Source of the DNA: Paraburkholderia nodosa
GTDB taxonomy: Bacteria > Pseudomonadota > Gammaproteobacteria > Burkholderiales > Burkholderiaceae
Assembly (NCBI RefSeq): GCF_001718195.1
Contig: NZ_MCNV01000037.1
Location: 1-63,738 of the forward strand
Length of the DNA stretch: 63,738 nt
Direction of reading: 5' to 3'
Shown here piece after piece: positions 9,471 to 18,306 of this stretch. The notes beneath the pieces were generated by a model. The model was given only the letters and a program-made list of their open reading frames with translations, made no database searches and was not told the DNA's origin. How positions within the stretch are numbered: the stretch's first letter is position 1; each line of letters opens with the position of its first letter. The position numbers and the translations under genes were made by a program.

Positions 9471-10265
9471 TTACTTGTGCAACAACTGACTCAGAAACTT
9501 CTTCGCTCTGATATGCGTCGGATTGCGGAAGAAGGTATCCGGCGGCGCACATTCGATGACTTCCCCACCGTCCATAAATACGATACGGTCAGCAACTTCA
9601 CGAGCGAATCCCATCTCATGAGTCACACAGATCATCGTCATGCCATCGTTCGCAAGTCCGGTCATCACATCGAGTACTTCTTTAATCATCTCCGGATCGA
9701 GCGCTGACGTCGGCTCGTCAAACAGCATGACCTTTGGTTTCATGCAGAGCGCACGAGCAATTGCGACGCGTTGCTGCTGCCCACCGGAAAGCTGTGCCGG
9801 ATACTTCTTCGCCTGGTCCGGTATGCGAACCCGGTCGAGGTTTGCCATCGCAATCGCCTTGGCCTCCGCCCGCGACGCTCGGCCAGTACGGATCAACGCC
9901 AGCGTACAGTTGTCGATCACGCTCAAGTGAGGGAACAGATTGAAATGCTGAAATACCATTCCGACATCTCGGCGCATATGCGACAACCCCTTCATCTTCG
10001 CGTGCATCTCGACACCGTCAACAACGATCCGGCCTTCCTGGTGCGTCTCCAGTTGATTGATGCAGCGGATCAGTGTCGATTTTCCTGACCCTGACGGACC
10101 GCAGACCACGATCCGCTCGCCGAACGCCACATTCAAATTGATGTCGCGCAAAACCTGAAATTCGCCGTACCACTTCGATACACCTTCAATTGCTACCGCG
10201 ATCGACTCGGGCGTATTCGCTTGCAACCCCGCCGGTTCGCGTGGTTGCGTCATTTGGGATACCAT
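9471..10265 (-). CDS. Polar amino-acid ABC transporter ATP-binding protein, EhuA-like
   Basis: Cytoplasmic ATPase of a PAAT-family importer, 264 residues. Walker A is GPSGSGKST, the signature is LSGGQQQR and Walker B leads into DEPTSALDPE. The ATG at 10265 has GGAGG five bases upstream; an in-frame ATG at 10277 lies before that site and is less likely. It is the last gene of a leftward operon of binding protein, two permeases and ATPase. The sequence alone fits GlnQ, HisP, ArtP or EhuA. The ectoine-type reading comes from the binding protein and the divergent DoeA/DoeB-like genes. Confidence 0.93.
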   Translation of the reverse strand: MVSQMTQPREPAGLQANTPESIAVAIEGVSKWYGEFQVLRDINLNVAFGERIVVCGPSGSGKSTLIRCINQLETHQEGRIVVDGVEMHAKMKGLSHMRRDVGMVFQHFNLFPHLSVIDNCTLALIRTGRASRAEAKAIAMANLDRVRIPDQAKKYPAQLSGGQQQRVAIARALCMKPKVMLFDEPTSALDPEMIKEVLDVMTGLANDGMTMICVTHEMGFAREVADRIVFMDGGEVIECAPPDTFFRNPTHIRAKKFLSQLLHK

Positions 10266-10311
10266 GTCTTCCTCCACAACACTTCAAACGTCTTGATAGA
10301 CTGCTGTCGGC

Positions 10312-10974
10312 TTATCGTTGAGGAGCGCCAATCCCAAGGTGGCGCTCGACCTTTCCGACCAATACGACCGCGATCAGGGCTAGTGCCAGAAAGAGCACAC
10401 CAGCAACAAGCATCGGCTCAGCGTAACGGTAGGTTTCGGAAGCCACGTCCATTGCGCTGCCTAGCATTTCGGGAACCGCGATCACCGCCAGGTATGGCGT
10501 AGACTTCAGGATCGCAATGGCATACGCACCCAGAGGCGCGGCCACGTTTCGCAACATCTGCGGAGCGATAACGAAGGCCGTGGTGTCCCACCAAGTGAGC
10601 CCGAGGCTTTTCGCACCCTCGCTCTGGCCAACCGGAACGGCGTCGATGCCGGCCTTGAACACTTCGGCCATATATCCGGAGTAGTAAAAACTAAGTCCGA
10701 ATACACCGATGAATAACGCGGGCAAGACGATTCCGTAAGAAGGGAGAACGAAAAACAGGAAATAAATCTGAACAAGTGCCGGAGTAGACCTGATCGCATC
10801 GATGATGAATTGAACCATCGGACGCACAACGGCATTGGAACGGCGCAGCATTTCCCAGACGAAACCGAGCGCCAGCGCACCCACGAAGCTCAGGATCGCA
10901 ACGAGGATCGTATTCCCGACACCTTCCAGGACTTGCGGCACGATTCGCAACGCAAAATCAAAATCGAAGTTCAT
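10312..10974 (-). CDS. Amino-acid ABC transporter permease, EhuD-like
   Basis: Inner-membrane permease of 220 residues with about five transmembrane segments. The cytoplasmic EAA-type loop (EGAKSLGLTWWDTTAFVIAPQ) docks the ATPase. The family motif RSTPALVQIYFLFF lies in the middle. The gene overlaps the preceding permease by four bases (ATGA at 10971-10974), which implies translational coupling and a heterodimeric pore. Assignment as EhuD-like rests on operon position and general resemblance. Confidence 0.9.
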   Translation of the reverse strand: MNFDFDFALRIVPQVLEGVGNTILVAILSFVGALALGFVWEMLRRSNAVVRPMVQFIIDAIRSTPALVQIYFLFFVLPSYGIVLPALFIGVFGLSFYYSGYMAEVFKAGIDAVPVGQSEGAKSLGLTWWDTTAFVIAPQMLRNVAAPLGAYAIAILKSTPYLAVIAVPEMLGSAMDVASETYRYAEPMLVAGVLFLALALIAVVLVGKVERHLGIGAPQR

Positions 10975-11621
10975 GACCGCCCTCGCCGGCTCCCGTGCGA
11001 TGTCTCAAGATATCGCCCAAAAATAGTCACTGGATAACATAGAATCAGATAGGATAACAAAAGACTCGAATAAATTAACAACGGGTTATAGCTCAACTCC
11101 GAGATCTCCTTGGCACGGAACGTCATGTCAGACAACGTAATAAGAGATACCAATGCGGTTCCCTTGATCAGTTGAATAAGATCGTTGATGAACGTCGGAA
11201 TCATGGCTCTGATTGCCTGCGGCAACTCGACAAGACAAAGCGCTTCAAAACGATTCAACCCCAAGGCCAAGCCTGCCTCGCATTGTCCGCGAGGCAGTGC
11301 TTGCAAGGCGGCGCGGACCGACTGACTGCTATATGCACCCGAGTTCAGTCCGAGCACGAGTGCGCCAACCGTGATCCCGGAAAGATGAATTCCAAAAGCG
11401 GGAAGCGTATAGTAGAACGCATAGAGCAGCACAATAACAGGCGAGCTTCGCCACAGCTCGATGATGAATGTAATTGCTTTGCGCGGAGTGCCAGTCGCGA
11501 AGTTCTGCAATATTCCAGCGACCAGCGCAAACGGCACCGCATACAGGAGTCCGAGTAGAGTGACGGCCGCGGTGATACCGAACCCCTTGTATATTCCGAT
11601 AATGACGTCAGGAAAGTTCAT
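10971..11621 (-). CDS. Amino-acid ABC transporter permease, EhuC-like
   Basis: Second inner-membrane permease of the importer, 216 residues. It carries the motif LWRSSPVIVLLYAFYYTLP and an EAA-type loop (CEAGLALGLNRFEALCLVELPQA). The ATG at 11621 has GAGGAG seven bases upstream. It lies 30 bp after the binding-protein gene and overlaps the next permease by four bases. The pair of unequal permeases is usual for polar amino-acid importers. Confidence 0.9.
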   Translation of the reverse strand: MNFPDVIIGIYKGFGITAAVTLLGLLYAVPFALVAGILQNFATGTPRKAITFIIELWRSSPVIVLLYAFYYTLPAFGIHLSGITVGALVLGLNSGAYSSQSVRAALQALPRGQCEAGLALGLNRFEALCLVELPQAIRAMIPTFINDLIQLIKGTALVSLITLSDMTFRAKEISELSYNPLLIYSSLLLSYLILCYPVTIFGRYLETSHGSRRGRS

Positions 11622-11651
11622 GCGATCGCTCCTCAGATTGACAAATCCCGA

Positions 11652-12536
11652 TCATCGATAATCCGCGCCACACACCGCTTTCGCCGTTACGTCAGTTGGC
11701 GCCATCTCGGTTTCCCCGAATCCATATTTTTCGAAGACTTTCTTGATCGAACCATCGGCCTTCATTTTTGCTAGCCCCGCGTTATACAGGTCACGCAGTT
11801 TCGAATCCTCCGTCCGGAATGCGATTGCCGCGTAATTGGCAACCTGCTGCCCATTCTTTACCAACCCGGTAAAGGGCGTCGCGCGCTCGAGCCGGTTGCC
11901 GACGTTTGGATCCTTGAGCGTACTGATTACAGTTGAAGCCGATTCGGTGTCGGCGTCAATGCGACCGGCCAGAATGGCTCCGACCGAAGACTCGACGTCT
12001 TTAAGCAGAAGAATCCGATCCTTGGGGATTCCGGCAGCGATCGCATGCTCGACAGCAGAACTTCCCCGTCCGCCGCCAAACCGAATCGCTGGGTTCTTTG
12101 CAACGTCCGCATAACTATGGATATTGAGAGGATTCCCTTTCTTCACCAGAAGCGCATCGCCGATAGCCAAATCCGGATTGCTGAAAATTACCTGTTTGCA
12201 GCGCGTCGGGGTAATTGCCAAGCCCGAAGCTACGGCATCGATCCGCTTGGAGAGCAGGCTCGGAATCAGCGCGTCGAAGTCGACGACGACAAAGTTGATT
12301 TTCTTGACACCCACCTGACCGAGAACGGCCCGGATCATGTCAGGACCGACGCCAGAAACGCTGCCATCGGCGTTTCGGTATCCCCACGGCACCTGATTGT
12401 GAATTCCTACCGTGATTTCCCCACCGTGGATCGCCTGGCTATCGCTTGACTGCGCCTGGGCGATGCTGCCGCCAATCAGCGTGCTCGCCGCAGCAAGAAC
12501 AAGCGCCAGCCGTTTACTCCAGACCTGGATCGTCAT
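11652..12536 (-). CDS. Periplasmic solute-binding protein of the importer, EhuB-like
   Basis: Family 3 extracellular solute-binding protein of 294 residues that captures the substrate in the periplasm. A signal peptide of about 27 residues ends in IAQAQ. Blocks such as LAITPTRCKQVIFSNP, KKGNPLNIHSYADVAKN and GIPKDRIL recall the EhuB ectoine/hydroxyectoine-binding protein more than HisJ or GlnH. This is from memory of the family and not an alignment. I chose the ATG at 12536 because AAGGAG lies six bases upstream and the signal peptide then starts properly; longer in-frame starts would run into the promoter/operator at 12568-12596. Confidence 0.87.
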   Translation of the reverse strand: MTIQVWSKRLALVLAAASTLIGGSIAQAQSSDSQAIHGGEITVGIHNQVPWGYRNADGSVSGVGPDMIRAVLGQVGVKKINFVVVDFDALIPSLLSKRIDAVASGLAITPTRCKQVIFSNPDLAIGDALLVKKGNPLNIHSYADVAKNPAIRFGGGRGSSAVEHAIAAGIPKDRILLLKDVESSVGAILAGRIDADTESASTVISTLKDPNVGNRLERATPFTGLVKNGQQVANYAAIAFRTEDSKLRDLYNAGLAKMKADGSIKKVFEKYGFGETEMAPTDVTAKAVCGADYR

Positions 12537-12567
12537 AACTGTCTCCTTTCCTTTTGTTGGTGCGTTG

Positions 12568-12596
12568 AGTATACTTGGCATACCAGGCATGTCAAG
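12568..12596 (-). promoter_or_regulatory. Near-consensus sigma-70 promoter overlapped by a GntR-type palindrome
   Basis: Read on the minus strand, TTGACA (12590-12595) and TATACT (12568-12573) are separated by 16 bp, pointing at the binding-protein gene. The spacer and -35 box carry an imperfect palindrome at 12574-12596 with half-sites CTTGGCATACC and GGCATGTCAAG. A repressor bound there would cover the promoter. The related site at 18755-18777 before the second GntR gene supports a shared operator. Which regulator binds is inferred. Confidence 0.75.
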
Positions 12597-12694
12597 CAAC
12601 GATCTTCGACGGTGCACTCGTGTTTACCCGAGTAGCGAAACTGGAAGGTCGATCTAAAGCCGCTTGAATAAACAGACCAATACTGGAGACAACT

Positions 12695-13387
12695 TTGTCC
12701 TTGTACGAGACAGTGCGCGACGAACTTCTCAAGCGGGTCAGGAATGGCATATACGCGAGCGACATGCCGATTCCGTCCACCGCCATGTTGAGTAAAGAAT
12801 TCAATGTCAGCGTGATTACCGTGAAGCGGGCGCTGCGTGACTTGCAGGCCGCTGGCGTGCTGGTCACGATTCGCGGCAAGGGCGCCTACGTGAAGAAACA
12901 GCAGCGAATCCTGCGTCAACTCGATATGCGCATGTCGTCCCTGCATGGGGCCGACATCAGCTTGATCTCGGTGACGCGGGAAAAGATCGGTGATCCGTCC
13001 ATGGCCACGCTTGCGGCCCCCGACCATACAATGCTCTGCGTCAGGAAAGTCATCTCATCAGACGGCTCACCACTTCTCTATGACGCCAGCTACCTCTCGG
13101 CGAACGTAGAAGACGAGATCATCGACGAGTTCGGCAGCAGCTTTATCGTCGACGCGCTGAAGCGCCGCGGCATCCGGCTCGTCAAGACACAGATCGTTGT
13201 GGAAGCCTTTCCTGCTTCCGATCGCGCGGCCGAGATATTTGGGGTTCCGAACGGATATCCGATGCTGCGTCGCATTTACAAGATGATTACCACCGACGCG
13301 AATTTGACGATCTATGGCGTTGTTCAAGCTCCGTTTGATCGCCTCGCCTGTTCCATTGACTTTCCGTCTCATGACATGGAGATCTAA
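12695..13387 (+). CDS. GntR/HutC family regulator with UTRA ligand domain (copy 1)
   Basis: Transcriptional regulator of 230 residues. The N-terminal winged helix (PSTAMLSKEFNVSVITVKRALRDL) is followed by a UTRA ligand-binding domain ending near FDRLACSIDF. The start is taken as TTG at 12695 with TGGAG a few bases upstream. The gene heads the rightward catabolic operon and ends two bases before the M24 gene. It is strikingly similar over its length to the protein at 18833-19534, so the two are paralogues. HutC-type regulators usually repress catabolic and transport genes and are released by the substrate or an intermediate, which fits the operator at 12574-12596. Confidence 0.9.
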   Translation: MSLYETVRDELLKRVRNGIYASDMPIPSTAMLSKEFNVSVITVKRALRDLQAAGVLVTIRGKGAYVKKQQRILRQLDMRMSSLHGADISLISVTREKIGDPSMATLAAPDHTMLCVRKVISSDGSPLLYDASYLSANVEDEIIDEFGSSFIVDALKRRGIRLVKTQIVVEAFPASDRAAEIFGVPNGYPMLRRIYKMITTDANLTIYGVVQAPFDRLACSIDFPSHDMEI

Positions 13388-13389
13388 AG

Positions 13390-14586
13390 ATGACTGCACT
13401 TCAACTCGACATTCCTGCCGTCTTCCGTGCGCCGGCTCCCCCGGTTCCCGAAAACGAACTCCGCCAGCGATTGACCAACATCCGCCGGGAAATGGCAAAA
13501 GCCGGGATCGACGTTATTGTTTTGACCGACAAGAAAAACGTTGACTATTTCACGGACTACCAGGAACTCTCCTGGGATCACAAAGCACGCCCGATCTTCG
13601 CTGCCATTTCATCCCAAGACTTCGCACTCTTCGGCAGCCTTGGCGAAGCAACAACGATCCAGCTCAGAGATCGAATTTTCGAGCCGGTCTACTACAAAGG
13701 CTATCTTGACGAAGCTGTCACCGCTGTTTCGGACTGGCTAGAGGGCAAGACGACCGGGAGCGGTGTCCATATTGCAGTGGACTATGGTCAAGACATGTTC
13801 GGACGTGGTTCGTTGGGATTGATCGACGCGCTCAGTTCGATCGATGCGAGCGGTCGCGTCAAAAGTGCAGCCGATGCGATCTGGAAAGTCAGGCTGGTCA
13901 AGTCCAGATTCGAAGCCGATCTCAATCGAACCGCATATGAGATCGTCAATACGGCATTCGACCAGACGATCAAGCACGCCTATGTTGGCATGACGGAGTA
14001 CGAACTTTATTACCTCATGCAGGCACAGATCTATCTGAACGGCGCCGAAAGTGCCGATCCGATTGCGATGCTCTTTTCCAGCGGCGATTTCGCCTACGCT
14101 CGCACGGCGAAGGATCGGAAGCTCGAAGTAGGTCATTACGTATGGACCGATTTTCGCGCTACGTATGGTGGGTATCCGGCCGATCGCAATCGGATCGCTC
14201 GTGCCGGTGACCCCAAGGATTGGGAACTCGAGACCTACACGGCGGTGAGATTGCTGACGCTGGATGTTGTCAACCATATCCGCCCCGGAATCACGTGTTC
14301 CGAGGTGTACCAACACTTCGACGCACTGTGGCGCGACGCCGCATTGGGGTCGGTGTACGGCGCCGTATCGCGCATCGGTCATGGTGGTGGCCTCGACGTA
14401 ACCGAGCCGCCGTCGCTGTCGAGGGCCGACACGACGGTCATCGAGCCAGGGATGATTCTGCACATCGAACCGAAACTTGAGCGCGATGGCGCTGTGTTTC
14501 AGTTCGAGGAAGTGGTCTTCGTCACCGAGTCCGGCATCGAGTTCCTGTGCCCACCCTCGCCAGAAACCCTTCCCGTGATTCGATAA
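13390..14586 (+). CDS. M24-family hydrolase, DoeA (ectoine hydrolase)-like
   Basis: A pita-bread-fold metallohydrolase of 398 residues, the usual length of DoeA/EutD. Likely metal ligands are visible: Asp in VWTDFRATYGGYPADRNR (two), His in IGHGGGLD, Glu in LHIEPKLE and Glu in FQFEEVVF. The N-terminal creatinase-like domain begins LRQRLTNIRREMAKAGIDVIVLTD. In ectoine catabolism DoeA opens the pyrimidine ring to N-acetyl-diaminobutyrate. The next gene resembles DoeB, which makes that reading attractive. Xaa-Pro peptidase, creatinase or DMSP lyase (DddP) are the alternatives within the family. Confidence 0.8.
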   Translation: MTALQLDIPAVFRAPAPPVPENELRQRLTNIRREMAKAGIDVIVLTDKKNVDYFTDYQELSWDHKARPIFAAISSQDFALFGSLGEATTIQLRDRIFEPVYYKGYLDEAVTAVSDWLEGKTTGSGVHIAVDYGQDMFGRGSLGLIDALSSIDASGRVKSAADAIWKVRLVKSRFEADLNRTAYEIVNTAFDQTIKHAYVGMTEYELYYLMQAQIYLNGAESADPIAMLFSSGDFAYARTAKDRKLEVGHYVWTDFRATYGGYPADRNRIARAGDPKDWELETYTAVRLLTLDVVNHIRPGITCSEVYQHFDALWRDAALGSVYGAVSRIGHGGGLDVTEPPSLSRADTTVIEPGMILHIEPKLERDGAVFQFEEVVFVTESGIEFLCPPSPETLPVIR

Positions 14587-14611
14587 ACATCCGATCTCTC
14601 ATAGGTTTCAC

Positions 14612-15643
14612 ATGTCAGGCTCTACACGAATCTGGTCGACGATCGACTACGAAAAGAACGGCAAGCAAGTCGATTGCTTGCGGCTGCCGATTTCCACCGA
14701 CACGTCCGCGTATGGCTGGATTCCGATTCCGGTCGTCTGCGTGAAAAATGGCGACGGTCCGACTGCGGTACTGCTCGCGGGAACGCATGGCGACGAGTAC
14801 GAAGGCCAGATCGGCCTTATGCGCATCGCGAGACAGTTAGTCCACGACAATCTGCACGGACGCGTGATCATTCTTCCGTCACTCAACTTTCCGGCGGTCA
14901 AGGCGGGGCGAAGGGTTTCACCCATTGACGGAGGCAACCTCAATCGCGTCTATCCCGGGCGCGCGCACGGTACCGCCACCGAAATGATCGCGCACTATGT
15001 CTGCGAAGTGCTTCTGCCGATGGCCGATCTCGTCGTTGATCTCCACTCGGGCGGCCGCTCGCTCGACTATATGCCGTGTGCACTCGTCCGTAGCGCAAAT
15101 ACGGAAGCGGAAATCGAACGCCTGCACGACCTGCTGCGTGTATTCGGCGTGCCGCTTGCGGAATTTACCGACGGCGCCGGTGGCGGCGGCAATACCACAC
15201 TGCCTGCTGCAGCTGCCCAATTCGGGGTGCCGGTCATCACGGCGGAGCTGGGCGGAGGTACCACGCTTCGAGGCAACGGCTGTACGCTGGCCGAAGAGGG
15301 CTCGCTCAGACTTCTCAAGCATCTTGGCATCCTGTCGTCATGCGACGTGCCCGATCCCGCGCAAGTCACGTTGATGAGTTGCGAGAGCATGGACCTGTTC
15401 GTGTATGCCGAATACGACGGGTTGTTCGAGCCCATGGCGCAGCTCGGCGAGCGAGTCGAAGAAGGTCAGCTTGCCGGGCTCCTGCATTCGATCGACCGAC
15501 CGCATGACCCGCCCGTCGAAATCTACTTCCGCCGTGCGGGACTGGTCGTTTGCAAGCGGCATCCGGCATTGGCGAGCCGCGGCGATTGTCTTTTCGGACT
15601 TTTGGAGGACGCGGCCACGTCATACGTCCCGGGAGCGAACTGA
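14612..15643 (+). CDS. Succinylglutamate desuccinylase/aspartoacylase family deacetylase, DoeB-like
   Basis: Zinc-dependent amidohydrolase of 343 residues. Zinc ligands appear as His and Glu in GTHGDEYEG and His in DLHSGGRSLD. The N-terminus (GSTRIWSTIDYEKNGKQ) resembles N-alpha-acetyl-L-2,4-diaminobutyrate deacetylase (DoeB/EutE). It is the second enzyme of the operon and shares a single base with the next start (TGATG). Taken with the M24 gene and the EhuB-like importer, removal of an N-acyl group from a diamino acid is the likely step. The precise substrate is not determined by sequence. Confidence 0.8.
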   Translation: MSGSTRIWSTIDYEKNGKQVDCLRLPISTDTSAYGWIPIPVVCVKNGDGPTAVLLAGTHGDEYEGQIGLMRIARQLVHDNLHGRVIILPSLNFPAVKAGRRVSPIDGGNLNRVYPGRAHGTATEMIAHYVCEVLLPMADLVVDLHSGGRSLDYMPCALVRSANTEAEIERLHDLLRVFGVPLAEFTDGAGGGGNTTLPAAAAQFGVPVITAELGGGTTLRGNGCTLAEEGSLRLLKHLGILSSCDVPDPAQVTLMSCESMDLFVYAEYDGLFEPMAQLGERVEEGQLAGLLHSIDRPHDPPVEIYFRRAGLVVCKRHPALASRGDCLFGLLEDAATSYVPGAN

Positions 15644-16821
15644 TGAGCCGACTCAATCCCAACGTTTCCGGCATGAAGTGTATCCAGTGCGGGCTAGTAC
15701 ACGCGCTGGACGACTATTTCGAAGGTTGCCCGTCGTGCCAAAGGGCGGGCACACCGGCGAGCGTCGCACCGCATTACACCGCTTTTCCGGCGGACCTGAA
15801 TACCGAAAACATCACGGACTGGCTGTCGTATCGCGGTGCTACGGGACTGGGAGAAGGCAACACGCCGCTATCGGCGCTGCCCCGGCTCGCCGTCGCACTG
15901 GGCATCGATGCATTGCATACAAAAAATGAATTCTGCAATCCAACCGGCTCCCACAAGGACAGGATGGGTGCAATCGTTGTCCAGCGAGCGATCGACGTCG
16001 GCGCGACGACCGTCGCGGTTGCATCGAGCGGCAATGCCGGGGTTTCGACGGCAGCCTATGCCGCCCGAGCCGGTATCGAATGTGTGGTCGTGACGACACC
16101 GGAAATCAGCCCGAACTGGCGCAGAGCAATCGAAATGCATGGCGCGCGAATCATCGCGACCAAAAATCCAGACGATCGCTGGGCCCTCATCGCCCAGCGT
16201 GTGCGGCAGGGCGAATGGTATCCGGTCACAAATTCGATCATGCCGCCCGTCGGGAGCAATCCGTTTGGCGTCGACGGTTATCGCGCAATCGCATTCGAAC
16301 TCTACCTGCAATTTTCGGCGCGTCCGCCGACGGACATCATCGTTCCGACCGCACGCGGTGACGTGCTCTGGGGTATTGCGAAAGGCTACCGGGACCTTCG
16401 CGACTCGGGTCTGGTGCACTCCATTCCAAAGGTTCACGCTGTCGAACCATTCCCACGAATCAGTCTAGCGCAACAGGGGCATGGCATGGTTTGCAGCGAC
16501 TATTCGGGGGACACGGTCATGGAGTCAATCGGAGGCGATACCGTTACTCGCCAGACTTTACTGGCGCTCGATTCGACTGACGGTGTGGGTGTCGCGGTCC
16601 GCGATGAACAGGTCATCGCAGACCAGCTTGTACTCGCGCGTGAGGGACTGTACCTCGAGCGCTCGAGTGTCGCCTCGCTCACGGGACTGCGCAGATTGAT
16701 AGATCACGGGCAGATTGGACAGAACGCTCGCGTCGTCATGGTGGCCACTTCGCATGGCTACAAGGAGCAGCCCGAATTCGGCGATTCGCTATCCGCGATC
16801 AACGTTTCTCGCGAAGCATAA
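15643..16821 (+). CDS. Threonine-synthase-like PLP-dependent enzyme with N-terminal zinc ribbon
   Basis: Fold-type II PLP enzyme of 392 residues. A zinc-ribbon-like segment (CIQC and CPSC) opens the chain. The PLP Lys is in NPTGSHKDRMG and the phosphate loop SSGNAGVSTAAYAA follows. The family includes threonine synthase, threonine dehydratase and diaminopropionate ammonia-lyase. The ATG overlaps the previous stop by one base, with GGGAG seven bases upstream, so it is translated with the deacetylase. It might eliminate or replace an amino group of the diamino acid released upstream, in the place EutB occupies in other ectoine clusters. That is inference; it does not look like housekeeping thrC by context. 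Confidence 0.82.
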   Translation: MSRLNPNVSGMKCIQCGLVHALDDYFEGCPSCQRAGTPASVAPHYTAFPADLNTENITDWLSYRGATGLGEGNTPLSALPRLAVALGIDALHTKNEFCNPTGSHKDRMGAIVVQRAIDVGATTVAVASSGNAGVSTAAYAARAGIECVVVTTPEISPNWRRAIEMHGARIIATKNPDDRWALIAQRVRQGEWYPVTNSIMPPVGSNPFGVDGYRAIAFELYLQFSARPPTDIIVPTARGDVLWGIAKGYRDLRDSGLVHSIPKVHAVEPFPRISLAQQGHGMVCSDYSGDTVMESIGGDTVTRQTLLALDSTDGVGVAVRDEQVIADQLVLAREGLYLERSSVASLTGLRRLIDHGQIGQNARVVMVATSHGYKEQPEFGDSLSAINVSREA

Positions 16822-16842
16822 TTCTAGACATAGAGGGCACGA

Positions 16843-18306
16843 ATGATAAACGAAGAGGACTGCACTGCGTCGGCTGACGCGCAATCCGCGTCGTCACACC
16901 GGGACCATATCCTGTTTCCGAACAATCCAGTCCATGCACACGCCGGGCTGTTAGCGCGCTTTCTCACGGATCTCAGCTACGAGCGCATTCCCGAAGACGT
17001 CGTCCATAAGGCAAAACTGCTGACGCTGGACACGATCGGATGCATTGTTGCCGGAACGGACACGGTGCTCGGCCGCAAGATCCTGGCCAGCTACGGGAGC
17101 ACCAAACAACAAGATGGCTGCACCGTTTTGGGAACCTCATTGCGTATGCCGCCATCGCTGGCTGGCAAGGTGAACGCGTGGTTGTCGGATGTTCTCGACT
17201 ACGAGGACGTCGCGGTAGGCCATCCAAGTGCGACGGTCATACCTGCCGCGCTGGCGCTCAGCGAACATCTAAATACCCCACCAAAGCGGTTTCTCGCCGG
17301 TGTCGTCGCCGGTTATGAGGCAGGTCTCCGACTGCACGACGCCACGCAAGCCAGTCCCGAAGTGTATCTGCGATTCGCTGTATATCACGCATGGCACGGC
17401 CTGGCTGCCGGAGCCGCCGCCATGGTCGTCGCTGGCGGCTCGGAAGAGCAGTTCCGCTCTGCGCTAGGCCACGCCGCGGCCAATACCTGTCTGCCTCTGT
17501 GGTACGTCCAGTATGGACAGCCTGCGCATGCACTCAAGGCGAACTATGGCCAGATGGCCCTAGCGGGAATCGAGGCCGCACTCTGCGCACGTCACGACAT
17601 CATCGGCCCCTTCGCGATGCTTAGTGACCCCCACAGAGGTTTCGCTAGCATCATTGGATCCGATCGATTCAATGCCAGCCTGCTTTCTGCTGATCTCGCC
17701 CACAATTGGCGAACGAGAGAATCGTCCTTTAAAGCATTTCCATGCTGCGCATTTCTCCATACGACCATCGAAGCAATTTCAAATCTGGCCGAACAGCACT
17801 CGATTGACCACAAAGATATACGCAGCATTCAGATTCGGACGATTTCAAGAATATCGGAATGGTTCTCCGACAGGCGACCGCCTTCCGATATCAATGCCCA
17901 ATTGTCCGTCCAGTATGTATCTGCAATGGCGGCGCTCTCCCTCCAAGCGGGACGAGAATGGTATGAACCATCCTTGATGGCAAGCGAGGACGTTCTTGAA
18001 TTGATGGAAAAGATCGACGTCGAAGTCGATCCGGTCGCTGAGGAAGCATTCTGGAAGATCGATCAGCATATGTCGTCCGTGACCATCATGCTATCAGACG
18101 GTCGTTTGCTCGAGACGTCAGTGAAATGGCCACTGGGTCACTGGCGCCGTCCGTTCGAGGATGCAGACGTGGAAGAGAAGTTTCTGCGCAACCTCCGAGG
18201 AACCGCCTTGGTGTCGAAAGGCGCGGAAATCTTCGAACAAGGAATGGACATGGAAAACCATGGCTCGATGCGCGAGTTCATTGAGTTATTGCGCATTGCA
18301 GACTGA
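16843..18306 (+). CDS. MmgE/PrpD family protein
   Basis: Protein of 487 residues from the family of 2-methylcitrate dehydratase, cis-aconitate decarboxylase and iminodisuccinate epimerase. An all-helical domain (LLTLDTIGCIVAG, DVLDYEDVAVGHPSATVIPAALA) is followed by the smaller domain with KAFPCCAFLHTTIEA. The start at 16843 has AGGG nearby and lies 21 bp after the PLP enzyme. It closes the operon. Its substrate is unknown. In this setting it may isomerise, epimerise or hydrate/dehydrate a dicarboxylate made from the diamino acid carbon skeleton. Confidence 0.87.
   Translation: MINEEDCTASADAQSASSHRDHILFPNNPVHAHAGLLARFLTDLSYERIPEDVVHKAKLLTLDTIGCIVAGTDTVLGRKILASYGSTKQQDGCTVLGTSLRMPPSLAGKVNAWLSDVLDYEDVAVGHPSATVIPAALALSEHLNTPPKRFLAGVVAGYEAGLRLHDATQASPEVYLRFAVYHAWHGLAAGAAAMVVAGGSEEQFRSALGHAAANTCLPLWYVQYGQPAHALKANYGQMALAGIEAALCARHDIIGPFAMLSDPHRGFASIIGSDRFNASLLSADLAHNWRTRESSFKAFPCCAFLHTTIEAISNLAEQHSIDHKDIRSIQIRTISRISEWFSDRRPPSDINAQLSVQYVSAMAALSLQAGREWYEPSLMASEDVLELMEKIDVEVDPVAEEAFWKIDQHMSSVTIMLSDGRLLETSVKWPLGHWRRPFEDADVEEKFLRNLRGTALVSKGAEIFEQGMDMENHGSMREFIELLRIAD

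Noticed and set aside
12536..12617. Longer start for the solute-binding protein at 12617
   Set aside because: The extension would overlap the promoter and operator; the ATG at 12536 has a strong ribosome-binding site and a proper signal peptide.
13390..14586. DMSP lyase DddP as the identity of the M24 protein
   Set aside because: DddP is also M24, but the DoeB-like neighbour and EhuB-like importer favour an ectoine-type hydrolase; kept only as an alternative.
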